Part shown: piece after piece, positions 62,208-64,000 of the stretch
Numbering within the stretch: position 1 is the first letter of the stretch
How the letters are laid out: each line of letters opens with the position of its first letter
Notes under the pieces: generated by a model
Database searches by the model: none
What the model was told of the DNA's origin: nothing
Seen by the model: only the letters and a program-made list of their open reading frames with translations
NCBI RefSeq assembly: GCF_003318255.1
Contig: NZ_QOCF01000014.1
Coordinates: forward strand, 62,001-126,000
Direction of reading: 5' to 3'
Source of the DNA: Ruegeria sp. A3M17
GTDB taxonomy: Bacteria; Pseudomonadota; Alphaproteobacteria; Rhodobacterales; Rhodobacteraceae
DNA length: 64,000 bases
Translations under genes and position numbers: made by a program

Positions 62208-62704
62208 TGGATGTAGTTGATATTCGGAAGCCGCCTTCGGAATTTCCAAGCCCTGAGAAGCAGAGGATCATGGGCGAGTTTCTGTTTCTCGCTATGCGCA
62301 GCAAACTCTACAAAGGCCTTCCGATCGTAAAGTTTCGCGAGGCATTCGAACCAGCAATTGACGCAAAGCAGTTTACTATTTTTCGCATCGGCGGCGTTCC
62401 TCGAGGATTGTTCACTTGGGCGCTTCTCACGGAGGAGGCGGAACGGCGGTTCGTAAATGGTGATGGCCTGCTTATTGACGAGTGGAGCGCGGGAGATCGG
62501 TTTTGGATCGTGGATCTGATAGCTCCCTATGGTGGGATAGGAACACTTATGTCTCAGTGGATTCGTAAGCCCGGTAATGTTCCAACTCGTGAGTTTAGCT
62601 TTCTAAGGATCGACCTTCAAAACAAGAAGCCAACTAAAATCGTGCGCGTGAATCACGATGCCCCCAAAGGGCAGCGAATTTGGGTTAAACCTTTTCAAGA
62701 GTGA
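62207..62704 (+). CDS. HlyC-like toxin-activating lysine acyltransferase family protein
   Basis: A 165-residue protein starting in a TGATG overlap with the Hint gene. It aligns with HlyC in order: FLAMRSKLYKGLP, FRIGGVPRGLFTWA, LIDEWSAGDRFWIVDLIAPYG. The catalytic aspartate is kept (D103, in IVDLIAPYG), but the catalytic histidine (HlyC H23, in SPLHRNW) is a tyrosine here (Y35). It may therefore be an altered or inactive acyltransferase. No RTX toxin, HlyB or HlyD gene is present. Confidence 0.82.
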   Translation: MDVVDIRKPPSEFPSPEKQRIMGEFLFLAMRSKLYKGLPIVKFREAFEPAIDAKQFTIFRIGGVPRGLFTWALLTEEAERRFVNGDGLLIDEWSAGDRFWIVDLIAPYGGIGTLMSQWIRKPGNVPTREFSFLRIDLQNKKPTKIVRVNHDAPKGQRIWVKPFQE

Positions 62705-63099
62705 GTATCCCCTTGTCGCGGCAAGGTTGGCTAGGCGGAATTGCAAACGGCAGCTTCGTCCGCTCAGCCGACCTTGATGCCGTCTGAACCGGCACGATAT
62801 CCAACCGAAACCGTCAGATGACCGGTTTGAGCCCCTACCTGCCTTTCCCAAGCCACTTGATCTCTGCGTGTGCATGCGTCCGCTCTGCGGACGAAGCGGA
62901 CGTCTCTTTGGCGCAACCGAACGACATCAGAAAAGCCCATAACTGACCTCCATGTTGATGGAGTTATCACTACAAGTTCCATATAATCTAACCTTTGAAG
63001 CTCGATACAGCCCCTTCATGGCGTTAAGCTACTTGCCAACGGCTTGGTGGCTCGGAGTTCAGTCCGCGCCACCAAGTCCCGTCCATTCTTAAACTAACT
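62705..63099. other. Gene-free gap with a dispersed decayed repeat
   Basis: No gene supported. The TGAGCCC CTACC TGCCTTTCCC stretch at about 62830-62852 repeats that at 58903-58925. Confidence 0.4.
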
Positions 63100-63768
63100 T
63101 CAAACCGCCTGCGCTACAGTTATGGCCAATTCGGTAGCCAAATCACGGGTGCGGGCCTCTGCAGTTATAACTGAAGCCCGGTGACGGTCGTCTTTGAACT
63201 CTTGGTATTCGATGGCGATGGTTTCGACATGCCCGGGCGCAACGCCGAAGTAATGCGCACAGGCCGCCAGACCAAGGTCAAGCGCGTTGAGGTGAGCCCT
63301 TACACCGCCCTGACCAAAACCAAATTCGCCGCGCGCTGACAGCACCACCAGTCGCTTTCCAGATAGGATAGGCTCGATCGGCGTATCCCCGCGTGCAAGA
63401 TCAAAGGAAAAGGTCTTGCCGATCCGTGCCACTTGGTCAATCCAGCCTTTCAAAGCGGTAGGTATCCCGTAATTGTACATCGGCGCTCCCATGACTAGGA
63501 TTTCCGCGGCTTCCACTTCCTCGATCAGTTCGTCGGACAGCGCTAGGCGCTCGTTCATCCACGCCTCACGCTCTTCGAGTGGGGTAAAAGCGGCTTGAAT
63601 GAATTCTTGGTCAATAGCGGGAATGGGGTTTAGCCCTACATCCCGGGTGATCACGTGCGATTCCGGTGCGTTTGCCAGAAATGTATCGGTGAATATCCCG
63701 GTCAGGTTTCGTGTAAGAGAGCGTTCTTCAAGCTGGGCGCTTGCGTCAATTCGCAACAGAGTAGGCAT
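63100..63768 (-). CDS. azoR: FMN-dependent NADH-azoreductase / flavodoxin-like NAD(P)H quinone reductase
   Basis: A 222-residue flavodoxin-fold enzyme started at 63768 (AGGAGACTGCC before ATG). The FMN-binding regions APMYNYGIP and SARGEFGFGQGG are typical of AzoR. It reduces azo compounds and quinones with NADH in the cytoplasm. It is divergent from a LysR gene whose start lies about 130 bp away, the usual regulator pairing. Confidence 0.9.
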   Translation of the reverse strand: MPTLLRIDASAQLEERSLTRNLTGIFTDTFLANAPESHVITRDVGLNPIPAIDQEFIQAAFTPLEEREAWMNERLALSDELIEEVEAAEILVMGAPMYNYGIPTALKGWIDQVARIGKTFSFDLARGDTPIEPILSGKRLVVLSARGEFGFGQGGVRAHLNALDLGLAACAHYFGVAPGHVETIAIEYQEFKDDRHRASVITAEARTRDLATELAITVAQAV

Positions 63769-63900
63769 TGGCAGTCTCCTAAGTTTTTTCACTACACGCT
63801 TTGCCTACCAAGCGGCTTATTCTCTGGCGAAGGCGGATTTTTCAGGTTATGGATGAATGAGATTCATCTAGGTGCAATCCGAACGGAAAGGATGGAAGCG

Positions 63901-64000
63901 ATGCGGCGCTTGCCACCACTCCACGCGCTGCGTGCCTTTGAAGCCGCCGCCCGGCATCTTCATTTTGCCCGTGCCGCAGAAGAGCTTCACCTAACGCCGA
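63901..64000 (+). CDS. LysR-family regulator, GcvA type, 3' end cut by window
   Basis: Thirty-three codons of a LysR HTH (LPPLHALRAFEAAARHLHFARAAEELHLTP), the GcvA-subgroup N-terminus. An ATG at 63892 is also possible. Divergent from the azoreductase. Confidence 0.88.
   Translation, partial: MRRLPPLHALRAFEAAARHLHFARAAEELHLTP

Noticed and set aside
62207..62704. An RTX toxin operon
   Set aside because: Only the HlyC-like gene is present; no RTX structural gene, HlyB or HlyD, and the catalytic His is changed.

Overview
The window reads as chromosome from a marine alphaproteobacterium of the Roseobacter group (Rhodobacteraceae). The grounds are the protein families (carboxyspermidine-type polyamine operon, many GcvA-type LysR regulators, BCCT and betaine catabolism, imelysin iron locus, Hint-domain protein), the high GC of the core, and the short dispersed repeats. 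No rRNA or CRISPR array was seen. Family calls are by eye from translated sequence.

Layout. 1-3.8 kb: molybdenum hydroxylase operon (FAD, 2Fe-2S and Mo subunits plus a MoaD-like protein). 3.8-7.7 kb: acyltransferase, tRNA-Trp, LptF, LysR and an HD-domain oxygenase-like protein. 7.7-12.9 kb: speA, carboxyspermidine dehydrogenase, nspC and speB, a complete arginine-to-spermidine route by the carboxyspermidine pathway. 13-18.7 kb: iron locus (two imelysins, di-haem oxidase-like protein, DUF1513, bacterioferritin and its ferredoxin) with a shared operator-like sequence. 19-21.9 kb: DUF2796 zinc-type protein, SHMT-like enzyme and LysR.

22.088-38.264 kb is an integrated element bounded by a 45-bp direct repeat of the 3' part of tRNA-Met. 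It carries a tyrosine integrase, an operon of small unknown proteins, a degenerate-Walker helicase-like protein, an iteron-like array, a coupled DUF5131/TcmP pair, a serine recombinase and a NYN-LOTUS protein. A LysR regulator and a pyruvate/indolepyruvate-decarboxylase-type enzyme look like metabolic cargo. No capsid, terminase or conjugation gene is visible, so it resembles a satellite or a small integrative element. It is the best candidate for undescribed biology here.

38.3-57.5 kb: a betaine region. It holds an alpha/beta hydrolase, a broken flavin monooxygenase, a DMGDH-type demethylase, a Rieske oxygenase, a BCCT transporter, an MttB homologue and an enzyme closely matching hydroxyproline-betaine 2-epimerase (HpbD). 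Two SDRs, an FAD amino-acid oxidase, an aldehyde dehydrogenase, a DHDPS-family lyase, and GntR and GbdR-like regulators follow. Together these could import a betaine such as hydroxyproline betaine, epimerise and demethylate it, and oxidise the ring to a TCA-cycle intermediate.

57.5-62.7 kb is a second, gene-poor accessory zone: an orphan ORF, an HNH endonuclease, an HTH protein behind two identical perfect palindromes, and a Hint-domain/HlyC-like pair. The window ends with an azoreductase and a truncated LysR gene.
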